From Serendipita indica DSM 11827 (taxonomy: Eukaryota; Basidiomycota; Agaricomycetes; Sebacinales; Serendipitaceae), in assembly GCA_910890315.1 (NCBI GenBank), contig CAJVGD010000010.1, positions 310,001 to 374,000 of the forward strand: a stretch of 64,000 bases of DNA, read 5' to 3'. Below the pieces are notes generated by a model. The model was given only the letters and a program-made list of their open reading frames with translations. It was not told where the DNA came from and did not search any database. Within the stretch, counting starts at the first letter, position 1. Each line of letters begins with the position of its first letter. Made by a program: the position numbers and the translations under genes. This document shows positions 47,690 to 57,754 of the stretch, one piece after another.

Positions 47690-50600
47690 GCCTCTTCCAG
47701 CTGACCACGGCCGCGCAGTGTAGCGGCGAGATTATTCACTGCCGAGATAGTGTCTACGTGGTCCTGTCCAAGCAGCTCCTGTCGCAAGGCAAGCACCTCT
47801 CGCTCTATCCCTTCAGCCTCATCTAACCGACCAAGCCAGTAGAGTGCACTAGCAAGATTGGCCATTGTTGAGATAGTGTCTAGATGGCTTCGTCCGAGAA
47901 TCTTGAGCCGCAAGGCCAGTATTTCCCGCTGCATCGTTTCCACCTCGCCCCACTCACGACGCTTGTGGAGTATAGCGGCAAGATCGCTCATTGCTGAGAT
48001 ATTTTCCGGACTTTGCAGCCCAAGTGTCTCGAGTAGCAATGCAAGCACCTCGCGCTGCATTGTTTCGGCCTTGTCAAACTGCCCGCGATCGCTGAGTGTA
48101 ACTGCAAGGTTACTCATCGCTGAGATAGTATTCAGGTGTCGTTTTCCAAGGATCTCGAGCCGCAACGCGAGTACATCTCGCTCCAGCTTTTCTGCCTCGT
48201 CCAACAGACCGCTATCGCAGAGGGTAGCGGCAAGGTTATGCATCGCCGAGATGGTATCCAGGTGTCGTTTTCCAAGGATCTCGAGCCGCAATGCGAGTAC
48301 ATCTCGCTCCAGCTTCTCTGCCTCGTCCAACTGACCACAGTTATAGAGTGTAACGGCAAGGCTGCTCATCGCCGATATGGTATCCAGATGACGCTGTCCG
48401 TGAGTCTCAAGCTGCAAAGCAAGTACCTCCCGCCTCATCTTTTCGGCTTCCTCCAGTTGGCCACGCTTCTCCAGTGTAATGGCAAGGTTTCCCATTGCCG
48501 ATATGGTATCCAGGTGTCGTTTTCCAAGGATCTCGAGCCGCACCGCGAGTACATCTCGCTCCAGCGTTTCGGTTTCCTCCAGTTGGCCACGCTTCTCCAG
48601 TGTAACGGCAAGGTTTTCCATTGCCGATATGGTATCCAGGTGTCGTTTTCCAAGGATCTCGAGCTGCACCGCGAGTACATCTCGCCCCAGCTTTTCTGCC
48701 TCGTCCAACTGACCACGCTTCCCCAGTGTAACGGCAAGGTTTCCCATTGCCGATATGGTATCCAGATGACGCTGTCCGTGTGTCTCAAGCTGCAAAGCAA
48801 GTACCTCCCGCCTCATCTTTTCGGCTTCCTCCAGTTGGCCACGCTTCCCCCAGTGTAACGGCAAGGTTTTCCATTGCCGATATGGTATCCAGGTGTCGTT
48901 CTCCAAGGATCTCGAGCTGCACCGCGAGTACATCTCGCCCCAGCTTTTCTGCCTCGTCCAACTGACCACGCTTCCCCAGTGTAACGGCAAGGTTTCCCAT
49001 TGCCGATATGGTATCCAGGTGTCGTTTTCCAAGGATCTCGAGCCGCGCCGCGAGTACATCTCGCTCAAGCTTTTCTGCCTCGTCCAACTGACCACGGTTA
49101 TGGAGTGTAACGGCAAGGCTGCTCATCGCCGAGATGGTATCCAGATGACGCTGTCCGTGAGTCTCAAGCTGCAAAGCAAGTACCTCCCGCCTCATCTTTT
49201 CGGCTTCCTCCAGTTGGCCACGCTTCTCCAGTGTAATGGCAAGGTTTCCCATTGCAGATATGGTATCCAGGTGTCGTTTTCCAAGGATCTCGAGCCGCAC
49301 CGCGAGTACATCTCGCTCCAGCTTTTCGGTTTCCTCCAGTTGGCCACGCTTCTCCAGTGTAACGGCAAGGTTTCCCATTGCCGATATGGTATCCAGGTGT
49401 CGTTTTCCAAGGATCTCGAGCCGTAAAGTGAGTACATCTCGCTCCAGCTTTTCTGCCTCGTCCAACTGACCACGGTCATAGAGTGTAACGGCAAGGCTGC
49501 TCATCGCCGATATGGTATCCAGATGACGCTGTCCGTGAGTCTCAAGCTGCAAAGCAAGTACCTCCCGCCTCATCTTTTCGGCTTCCTCCAGTTGGCCACG
49601 CTTCCCAGTGTAACGGCAAGGTTTTCCATTGCCGATATGGTATCCAGGTGTCGTTCTCCAAGGATCTCGAGCTGCACCGCGAGTACATCTCGCCCCAGCT
49701 TTTCTGCCTCGTCCAACTGACCACGCTTCCCCAGTGTAACGGCAAGGTTTCCCATTGCCGATATGGTATCCAGATGACGCTGTCCGTGTGTCTCAAGCTG
49801 CAAAGCAAGTACCTCCCGCCTCATCTTTTCGGCTTCCTCCAGTTGGCCACGCTTCCCCCAGTGTAACGGCAAGGTTTTCCATTGCCGATATGGTATCCAG
49901 GTGTCGTTCTCCAAGGATCTCGAGCTGCACCGCGAGTACATCTCGCCCCAGCTTTTCTGCCTCGTCCAACTGACCACGCTTCCCCAGTGTAACGGCAAGG
50001 TTTCCCATTGCCGATATGGTATCCAGGTGTCGTTTTCCAAGGATCTCGAGCCGCACCGCGAGTACATCTCGCTCCAGCTTTTCTGCCTCGTCCAACTGAC
50101 CACGGTTATAGAGTGTAACGGCAAGGCTGCTCATCGCCGAGATGGTATCCAGATGACGCTGTCCGTGAGTCTCAAGCTGCAAAGCAAGTACCTCCCGCCT
50201 CATCTTTTCGGCTTCCTCCAGTTGGCCACGCTTCTCCAGTGTAATGGCAAGGTTTCCCATTGCCGATATGGTATCCAGGTGTCGTTTTCCAAGGATCTCG
50301 AGCCGCACCGCGAGTACATCTCGCTCCAGCTTTTCGGTTTCCTCCAGTTGGCCACGCTTCTCCAGTGTAACGGCAAGGTTTCCCATTGCCGATATGGTAT
50401 CCAGGTGTCGTTTTCCAAGGATCTCGAGCCGTAAAGTGAGTACATCTCGCTCCAGCTTTTCTGCCTCGTCCAACTGACCACGGTCATAGAGTGTAACGGC
50501 AAGGCTGCTCATCGCCGATATGGTATCCAGATGACGCTGTCCGTGAGTCTCAAGCTGCAAAGCAAGTACCTCCCGCCTCATCTTTTCGGCTTCCTCCAGT

Positions 50601-51375
50601 TGGCCACGCTCCCCCAGTGTAACGGCAAGGTTTCCCATTGCCAATATGGTTTCCAGGTGTCGTTTTCCAAGGATCTCGAGCCGCAACGCGAGTACATCTC
50701 GCTCCAGCTTTTCTGCCTCGTCCAACTGACCACGCTTCTCCAGTGTAACGGCAAGGTTATGCATCGCCGAGATAGTATCTAGATGCCGTCCTCCAAGAAG
50801 CTCGAGCCGAGAAGCAAGTACCTCTCTCCCCATCTTTTCAGCTTTGTCAAACTGGCCGAGATCAGAGAGTGTAATCGCAAGGTTATCTAGCGCTGAGATA
50901 GTATCTGGATGTCGTTTACCAAGTATCTCTAACCGCAAATCCAGTACCTCTCGCTCCAGCTTTTCAGCCTCGTCCAACTGACCACGGCTATACAGTATAA
51001 CGGCTAGGCTGTTGATGGCCGAGATCGTTTCGGGATGCCGCTTCCCAAGGATCTCGAACCGCAAAGCGAGTACCTCTCTGCCCATCTGCTCGGCTTCCTT
51101 GAACTGGCGACGCCTCCACAATGTAGCAGCGAGGCTCTTGGTTGCCGAAACAGTATCTAGGTGCCTTGGCCCGGAGGTCTCAAGTCGAAAAGCGAGGACC
51201 TCTCGTTCCATCTTCTCCGCCTCCTCCAGCCGACCACACCTTGACAATGTTTCTGCGAGATTGCTCATTGCCGAGATGCTGTCTGGATGACGTTGTCCAC
51301 ACATCTCGAGTCGCAAAGTGAGTATCTCTCTCCTCAATTTTTCCGCTTCGTTCCATTGACTATCACGCTGGAGCG
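47690..51375 (-). repeat. TPR coding array of NLR6, about 29 x 126 bp
   Basis: About 3.7 kb of 126-bp units. The distal units at either end are diverged; the middle (about 48.2-50.7 kb) is nearly uniform, with alternating types (ETHGQRHLDTISAMSS, EILGKRHLDTISAMGN, EILGERHLDTISAMEN). Variation sits mainly at the residue after AM and at the two residues after TL (YD/YN, EK, GK, HN, CD, SD). Confidence 0.93.
48588..50603 (-). repeat. Two-copy higher-order repeat of 1,008 bp (8 TPR units) in NLR6
   Basis: Blocks at about 48,588-49,595 and 49,596-50,603 match base for base over long stretches at an offset of exactly 1,008 (8 x 126). For example, the TGTCTCAAGCTG at 48,781 is at 49,789, and the five-C tract at 48,847 is at 49,855. 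The shared tract dates the tract change before the block duplication. Confidence 0.9.
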
Positions 51376-54300
51376 CATCCGCTAGTTGACTCATGACATA
51401 TAGCGAGTCTTCATCCGCCTTGCCTTCGACAGTTCGATCGAGTTGAGAAACCGCGGGCTCCAACAACTCTTGACACGCCTTCCAGTTCCCCAAAGACTTG
51501 TAGAGCTCACAAAACGCCAATGCGTGTGCCACATTCTCCGATTGCATCGACCGAGGGATGCTGTCAACGTGAGGAAGCAGTTGCCAGAACCGCACATTGC
51601 TATCCTCGAAAGGGCGAATAGCACCCAGTAGGAGTTGTCGTGTCGTCCGCATATAGTGTCGATTCTCCTCTTCGCCAAGACGATCCTTGATATACGTCTG
51701 AAGGAGCGGATGAACCGTGTAGAATAAACCGTCGGTCGAAACGTTGATGTACGACGCTTGTGAAGCGGAGTCGATGATGTCTTGGAATGTAACCTCATCC
51801 CACGTGGAGTCCAGGACCCCCTGGAGGTCCAAAATGAAGGCTTTGTCACTCTCCGGTGGGGGAAGGTTTTCCCGGACTGTGTATGTACTAAATCCGAGGC
51901 GTGATGACCGTTCAAACATGTCTATCGGGATTTGCGAGTGGTGAAGGAATGCACATAGCTTCAGGAACTCCTGTGTTCTTGCCGGTAAAATGTCAAAGGA
52001 CAAGTCGAATGCGGTATATGTTGACGCTGTGTAATCTGTGCCAAGATCTAGCTGCCTGCGCAAAAGTCGATTCCGATGCCGACTAAAGGTGTCCAGGTAC
52101 GTATCGAGTCGCCGCGTACGGCGAATGAACACGCCTGCTTGACTAATTGCGAGCGCCAACAACCCCAGCTCTTGAACAATCTCGACAGAGTGGGCATCAG
52201 ATGTAGGTGCGACATTGGCAGTCGTATGGAGAAGAGTTACTGCTTCACCCTCTTCTAGATCTTTAATCGGAATGGCTCCATCTGGAGCGTACTTGATGGA
52301 TCACTGTTTCTCGTAGTGATGAGAATTGCTCCGTGAATGGAGCTGGGAAGGTATGGATGGAGCTCGAGTTCTGGCGAATCGGCGTTGTCGAAAAATAGCA
52401 GCCAGCGTTTCTCTTTGCCATCTAGATATGCGACTGCATCCTTCCACGTCATCCTGCTATATTCTGGGCCTAACGACCGAATTGATCGCTCCAAATCCGC
52501 CTCCAACTGTGTTTGACTGGAAGCGTCAACGACGATCACTCGATTAAAACTAGACAAAGATCAAAGATTGCTCGAATGGTACCCGTACTTCCCACCTGCT
52601 TTCGTGCTCCTGAATCCAGTTTATTGCGAGCTGGGTTTTTCCTGACCCTCCGATTCCATGTAGTATACACCGCGGTTGATGCTTCCCGCGACTCTCCGGA
52701 AGTAATTTCTGGGTAATAAGGGACTCGATTCTCCTTCGTTCGACGTAACTTCTTGAGAGCGGTGGACGAGCTTTCGGCAGCATAACCTCTTCAGATTCTC
52801 CTTTCGCCCCATCTTCACATTGCTTAGCCAAGTAGAAGTGATAGAATGGCTACTCACTGCGAAGTCCGTCCTCTTTGATCCATTTCTTAAGCACTGCCGC
52901 AGGTGCATTGTCGACGTAGTCTCTGAGATGGAAGTGAACCATCTTATAGTTTTCACTCTCCTTCGATGAGAATCGGACCAGATCGCGGTGATTCGCATGA
53001 AGGACAACTCTGGTCGCGTTGCGGTCGCCTACAATGACACCTGAATGATATGGTACGTTCTGTCATTCCGTCAATGCCTTGTCGTTAATTAGACAGTACC
53101 TACTGGTTCTCCTTTGTTCTTGATGCCCGACGTTGCATACCCTTCACAGAAGAATATGCTGTTAATCTTTTCACTTGCCGCGACATATAGACGTTGTATG
53201 TCCTCAAGCTCCGTCGAATTAGGCCGAATATTTTTGAGGATAATGTCTGTCGTCTCCAAATACACCGAGACCACGCGGTTCATTGCTTCGTGGAATGTGA
53301 TGCCTTCGAGACCGAAGTGTGGAGTCCCAAAGAATAGGACCCCATAGGTCGATACTAAGATATCCCTGAGTTCACCATTAGAATCCAGGTTTTGATTATG
53401 ACAGAGGACTAGAGCCTGCGAGAGCGTCAGCAGCTGCTGTCAATAGATAGTGGTACAAACCGATTTGAGAATGATCCCTCCTATATCGTACGCAATAAAA
53501 ATACAGGGACGCTATTTATTGTTTAGATAGTGCCCCGCCATTGGAGACTGACTCACCCGAGGAGCATTCTTCCGTATCCGTACGAGTGCCATGGCGAGCC
53601 CTTCGGCATGTCGACTCAACGTCTGAGTTGATACGCATTCTCGACTGCGGACGTCGGCATCATAGCCGTAACTGAGGACCCGGACGTTGGGGAAGTCGGA
53701 AGGCAAAAAGTGGCGGAGCCAACAAATTTCATCGTCCGTCGTCCAGGTCTTCTCTCTGTGTCCTTGCAATCCATGGATAGCGACGATGCTGCAGAAGGTA
53801 CAGGCGCGCTCAGCGACGAGCAACCGCGGGAGTGAGTGGCTTACTCGACGATAGGATTGGTTCCAGGGTCAATTTCCAGGAAGCCGAGATCATCCAGCTT
53901 TGATTCGTGTTTTTAGCTGACGACTTTCCGCTCTTTGAAAGGACAAGGGATGCAGATCTGTCCATCTCGAAGTGCGGAGACAGATTTGCGGGGTGCAGAA
54001 TGTTCGTCAGGCGTGAACAAGTATTGAAAGCTATTCGCGAAGGAGAAGGTCGTGGGCAAGCATTACTCGTGATTTTATCACCGGCGTTGCGGCGCTAAGA
54101 GAGTGGCGAGAACGGTCCAGACAATGCGAGCCAACGTCCTGCTAGTGCCACTTGCTGTCAGTTTGATCGGGGAGTATGTCCATTTGATTATTCGAGATCT
54201 TTGGTTGGCTGATCGCCGCAAGGCCGAGATGCTGGCGAGATCTTTTCACCGAATAGGCAAGTTCCGGAGTCATCTGTCATCTCGAGCAAGCCCAGATTTC

Positions 54301-54424
54301 TTTCTGATTCTGTGCTTATTCTAGAAGGGTGTTAGTGAGAAGGATCGCTGGGGCTTTGGTGGACGTGGAGACTAAATGGAACTCACTCTGTGATGACGGC
54401 TGAGAACTACGACTCTGGTACCCT

Positions 54425-54610
54425 AATAGCTTGATTAGGTTACGCAATATTCAGACCACAAACTATTTTGCCAATGGGGTCTCGCTGGACGAGGCTCGCC
54501 AGTCACCTGATATCTGAGCTGTTGACCACTGATTATTGCATCTTATTGGCCCTTTGATGTCCTCCGCCGTAGACGGGGATGGGCGGCCTCGTCGACGATT
54601 GGTCATAAAC
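54425..54610. repeat. NLR upstream segment shared with the unit 5/6 junction (copy 2); right edge of the array
   Basis: Matches 45,940-46,125. Just beyond it begins sequence unique to the GST gene's 5' region, so the last recognisable duplicated base is near 54,610. Confidence 0.8.
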
Positions 54611-54781
54611 TCTGCGCAGGAGTGGCTCGGTGGCATGCGCATCTTGGTCTCTCCCTCCTCCCTGCGCTCAACACCGATTCTCTTGAGAACATATATCCTC
54701 ACTTCCAGATCGTTTACGCACAACGCATCCAGCCCAAGAGTCGCAACTCCACCACTACGACATCACATACGCAGGTATACC

Positions 54782-56002
54782 ATGGCCGAAAACAACAGCA
54801 ACATTGGAGCACGCGACGTATCGAACATGTCGGACATCTCAAAGTCCAAGATGGAAAAAGACGGTAGCTACAACCGTCGTCCGTCGTCGTTTCGTAACTG
54901 GATCGAAAAGGGCGGCAAGTATGAGCCTGAAGCGGGTACGTTTTCTCTCTAACTCGGCATTCTCTTTACTGAAAAGCGGTTAGGTCGCTATCATTTGATT
55001 GTCTCTTACGCCTGTCCATGGGCTCATCGTACACTCATCACGCGAAAACTCAAGGGACTGGAAGATATTGTCTCCCTGAGTGTTGTATCTCCCCACATGG
55101 GCTCCAACGGTTGGCCATTCAAGAACGCGGACGAGTTCCCTGGCGCGACAGACGATGGAGGGATCATGGGTGCGCAGCACGTCAAGGACATCTATCTCAA
55201 AGTACAACCCGAATACGATGGAAAGTGCGTCAGTTTCTTCTATTCTCGGCGTCGGTCATGCCTGACGTCGCCATAATGAAAGGTTCACCGTGCCCGTCCT
55301 CTTCGACACCAAGTCTCAGTCCATCGTCAACAATGAATCCTCTGAGATTCTCCGCATGTTTAACACGGCCTTTAATGATATGATCGCCCCCGAACAAGCC
55401 AGTCTCGACCTCTACCCAGAGAATCTGCGAGACGAAATCGAAAAGTCGCACGAATGGGTGTACCCAACCATCAACAGTACGTCTATTCACTTGCTTCGAG
55501 TCAGCATTACTGACAAATGTGGTGTAGATGGCGTCTACCGCTCCGGCTTTGCAACCTCTCAATCGGCATATGAAGATGCCGTGACCAAACTCTTCGACTC
55601 GCTCGACCGAGTCGAAAAGATTTTCGAATCCCAAAAGTCGCAAAACGCAAACTCCAAGGGCGAATACTTCCTCATCAGTGACAGGCTCACGGAATCGGAT
55701 ATTCGATTGTACGACAATTGTTCGCTTTGATCCAGTCTACCACGGCCATTTCAAGTGCAACTATCGCACCATCCGTGATGGGTACCCGCTCATCCACAAG
55801 TGGTTGCAAAACCTGTACTGGAACTATCCTGCGTTCAAGGATACGACCGATTTCGAGCACATCAAAACGCACTGTAAGTCTTGCCTCCCAAATTTTACAT
55901 TGAGCTCATCAGTCGCTAGATTACTGGTCGCATCCACACATCAACCCGACCCGCGTCATTCCGCTGGGTCCGATTCCAAACATTCGTCCTCTCGATTCAT
56001 AG
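54782..56002 (+). CDS. ECM4: S-glutathionyl-hydroquinone reductase / Xi-class GST (2-nt frame break)
   Basis: Omega/Xi-type glutathione transferase that reduces glutathionyl-hydroquinones with an active-site Cys; relatives of yeast Ecm4. The ATG at 54782 gives [18 protein letters not shown]. Landmarks are [16 protein letters not shown] (catalytic Cys), the [14 protein letters not shown] block, [76 protein letters not shown] and [18 protein letters not shown] before the stop at 56000-56002. After DIRLY (about 55,710) the family sequence [14 protein letters not shown] continues in another frame; two bases (AC of an ACAC run) appear to be missing and no intron fits. An upstream in-frame ATG at 54635 would add an Arg/Ser-rich leader (MRILVSPSSLRSTPILLRTY) of mitochondrial type. 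Confidence 0.88.
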
Positions 56003-56117
56003 AAACCCGATGTAACCGAGAGAGCAGTGTATAGTACGACTACAGAACATCATACGCATAAGAGCACAATACGGCAGACTTAAAAAGCGATTCGATCCGA
56101 AACTATCACACGCAGCC

Positions 56118-57560
56118 CTAAGCAGTCGTGGTTGCGGTCGTATTTCCTCCCTTGGTATAGTCCTGTGAGGAGTGAGCAACAGAGCGGATAGAATTTGCCA
56201 TACGTACAGCCATCTCCGCGTCAAGATCTTCCGCAGTCTTCTTGGGACGCCTCGTCGATGCAGTGGCGCCTCCACGACCTCGTCCGCGTCCACGACGACC
56301 ACCAGCGGCAGCTCTGAGAGTTGATAAGACTTTGGCGGTGAGAATCTAAATAGACAAACCTGGGAGCGCCTCCACTTCCTGCAGCAGCGGCAGTCGAAGG
56401 TTGAGCAGCCGGCTTGGGAGCAGCAACTCGGTTGACAAGAGGCTGCTTGCCGGGGTCGACCACAATTTCAATCCTCATCGCGCGTTCTGTTGGGCAAAAT
56501 GAAAAGGGGGAGAAAAGAATACCATGATCAGTCTGGTCGTCCTACACATTGCCGGAACTGAGTTGAGAATATGCAGAGCTTCGTCCCGTAGGTGCACAAG
56601 TATTGCACCCCTAATCGTCGGTTCCCCCTAACGCTAGTAATGCGTGGCGAGGATGGGCTTTTTGTGGGAGCCACACGCGATCAAGCGACGGGCAAGTGTC
56701 CGTACTCCATTTCGGACAGTCAAAAAGCTAGTCTGGAGCTCAACTCGAGGCCGTGTCCGTCACACGGTGGTTAGAGGAGCATTCGCAGAACTACAAACAA
56801 CCAGAGTGCCATGCCTCACTCGTTGTTCGCCATCAGGTACAGACAGCGACCAGGATCAGCGTAGTGTCCTTGCTGGGTCTCGTAGAGTCATGTACCACGC
56901 CCGGACTCACGAGTAGATTCTCGGAGTTTGGGTTCACCGGACCCGACTAGAGTGCTTGAAGGCTCTGCGAGAGGGAAGAGAAAATTGAGATGTGACACTG
57001 ACTGCCATCGATGAGTCTGTTGTTGTACTGATCAAATGCCTTTTGGGCAGAGCCCGCCTCGCGGAAGATGACCGTCGCATGGCCAGACGATTTGCCTTGA
57101 GCGTTGTACTGGAGGATGCAAGACTTGGTAGGACCGACGGTCGTATTAAAGAGTTCCTGTCATATAAAGGTGAGCCCACGCTGACATTCTCGAAAAGGAT
57201 GACAAACCTTGATTTGGGCCTCGGTCACGTCTTGAGGAAGGTTAGAGACAATAATCTTTGTAGAAGTCGAGTTGGAGCTAGCAGCGACTGGAGCTGGGGC
57301 AGGGACTGCAGCTGTAGCGGCAGCGCGGCGCTTTGCCTGGACAGCAGGCATACCGCCCTTGCCAACGAGCTTTGCCTTTGCAGAGTTTGGGTTTGAGCGA
57401 CGAGGACCAGTTTTGCGGCGGTTACCCTTTTTCTCGGCGATGATCTGGCGGGCGGGTGGGTCGTCAACATTTTGGAACGGAGAGACGCGTGCAGAGCCGG
57501 TCAGCGATGGAAAACGTTGCATACAGCGTCGAGGGATTTGTCAAGAACCATTGCAGACAT
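56118..57560 (-). CDS. YRA1: ALY/REF-type mRNA export factor (THO complex subunit 4)
   Basis: Adaptor that couples splicing/transcription to mRNA export in the TREX complex. The ATG at 57560 gives MSAMVLDKSLDA; after an 80-nt intron comes IIAEKKGNRRKTGPRRSN. A short Ala-rich linker leads into one RRM: KIIVSNLPQDVTEAQIK (RNP2), FNTTVGPTKSCILQYN, GKSSGHATVIFREAGSAQKA (RNP1 region), then DQYNNRLIDGK|RAMRIEIVVDP across a long intron. A C-terminal RGG-like tract (GGRRGRGRGRGG) precedes the family's C-terminal box RPKKTAEDLDAEMADY, joined across a 45-nt intron. The order N-box, RRM, RGG, C-box is exactly that of the family. The stop is at 56118-56120. Confidence 0.93.
56487..57002 (-). other. Long (516-nt) intron in the ALY/REF gene
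   Basis: Needed to join LIDGK to RAMRIEIVV in phase. Most other introns in the window are 40-80 nt. A 5' splice site reads GTCAGT. A second acceptor (CTCTCGCAG, about 56,964) lies only 38 nt downstream of it and would give GKPSSTL and a premature stop about 30 codons on, so two splice outcomes are possible. No box C/D RNA was convincing inside it. Confidence 0.7.
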
Positions 57561-57754
57561 GATGGATTATCGAGAGCGGTTGTGCTGTTCAACAACGGCG
57601 AGTACGTGGAGTTTTGGTAGCGGACAAGAGATGGATGACCACCTGGCTTACAGCGACCACCCCCAATTCACGGTATCTAATGAATTTCTTGTTATATCTA
57701 TCAACTACATGTAATGTCCGTGAGTACCAGCCTGCAGTGTCCGGAGAGTATAGA

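Larger units (their letters stand above)
47635..53965 (-). pseudogene. NLR6: greatly expanded TPR paralogue with several frame breaks
   Basis: The longest member. The ATG at 53965 opens MDRSASLVLSKSGKSS. Hydrolase-like exons have RPCIFIAYDIGGI (Asp, with Tyr for His beside it). The P-loop is GIGGSGKTQLAINW, Walker B LLFFDNAD and the sensor AILITTRN; GMLALAISQAGVFI is present in part (MLALAISQAGVFI). About 29 TPRs follow, ending with RQVRTPLMPRLSE. Breaks: one base lost in exon 1 (near 53,910), one base lost after TTRNS (near 52,305), and C-tract length changes inside the repeats (five C at about 48,847 and 49,855, three C at about 49,603, four C in other repeats). The three-C tract partly cancels one five-C tract. 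Slippage and sequencing error are both possible. Confidence 0.83.
11190..54610. repeat. Six-unit tandem array of [PIG-S (+) / NLR (-)] pairs
   Basis: The same gene pair recurs six times in the same orientation. Approximate unit starts are 11.19, 19.24, 27.06, 33.4, 40.25 and 46.1 kb; the end is about 54.61 kb. Junction evidence: the sequence just upstream of the intact PIG-S (about 11,190-11,260, including a CCAT matching the ASCC2 start) reappears at 19,245-19,283 and 27,065-27,150. The sequence upstream of NLR5 (about 45,940-46,125) reappears upstream of NLR6 (about 54,420-54,610), next to the GST gene. So the left edge lies at the ASCC2 start and the right edge at the GST promoter. Unit lengths differ through PIG-S deletions, one shared insertion and TPR repeat number. 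Confidence 0.93.

Noticed and set aside
47690-51375. Regular repeats that might be a CRISPR array or satellite
   Set aside because: Units are contiguous 126-bp coding repeats without spacers and translate into TPRs in frame with an NB-ARC domain; the genome is eukaryotic.
11190-54610. LTR retroelement as the cause of the repeated blocks
   Set aside because: I found no reverse transcriptase, integrase or gag-like coding and no paired long terminal repeats; the repeats are host genes with their own introns, so segmental duplication explains them.
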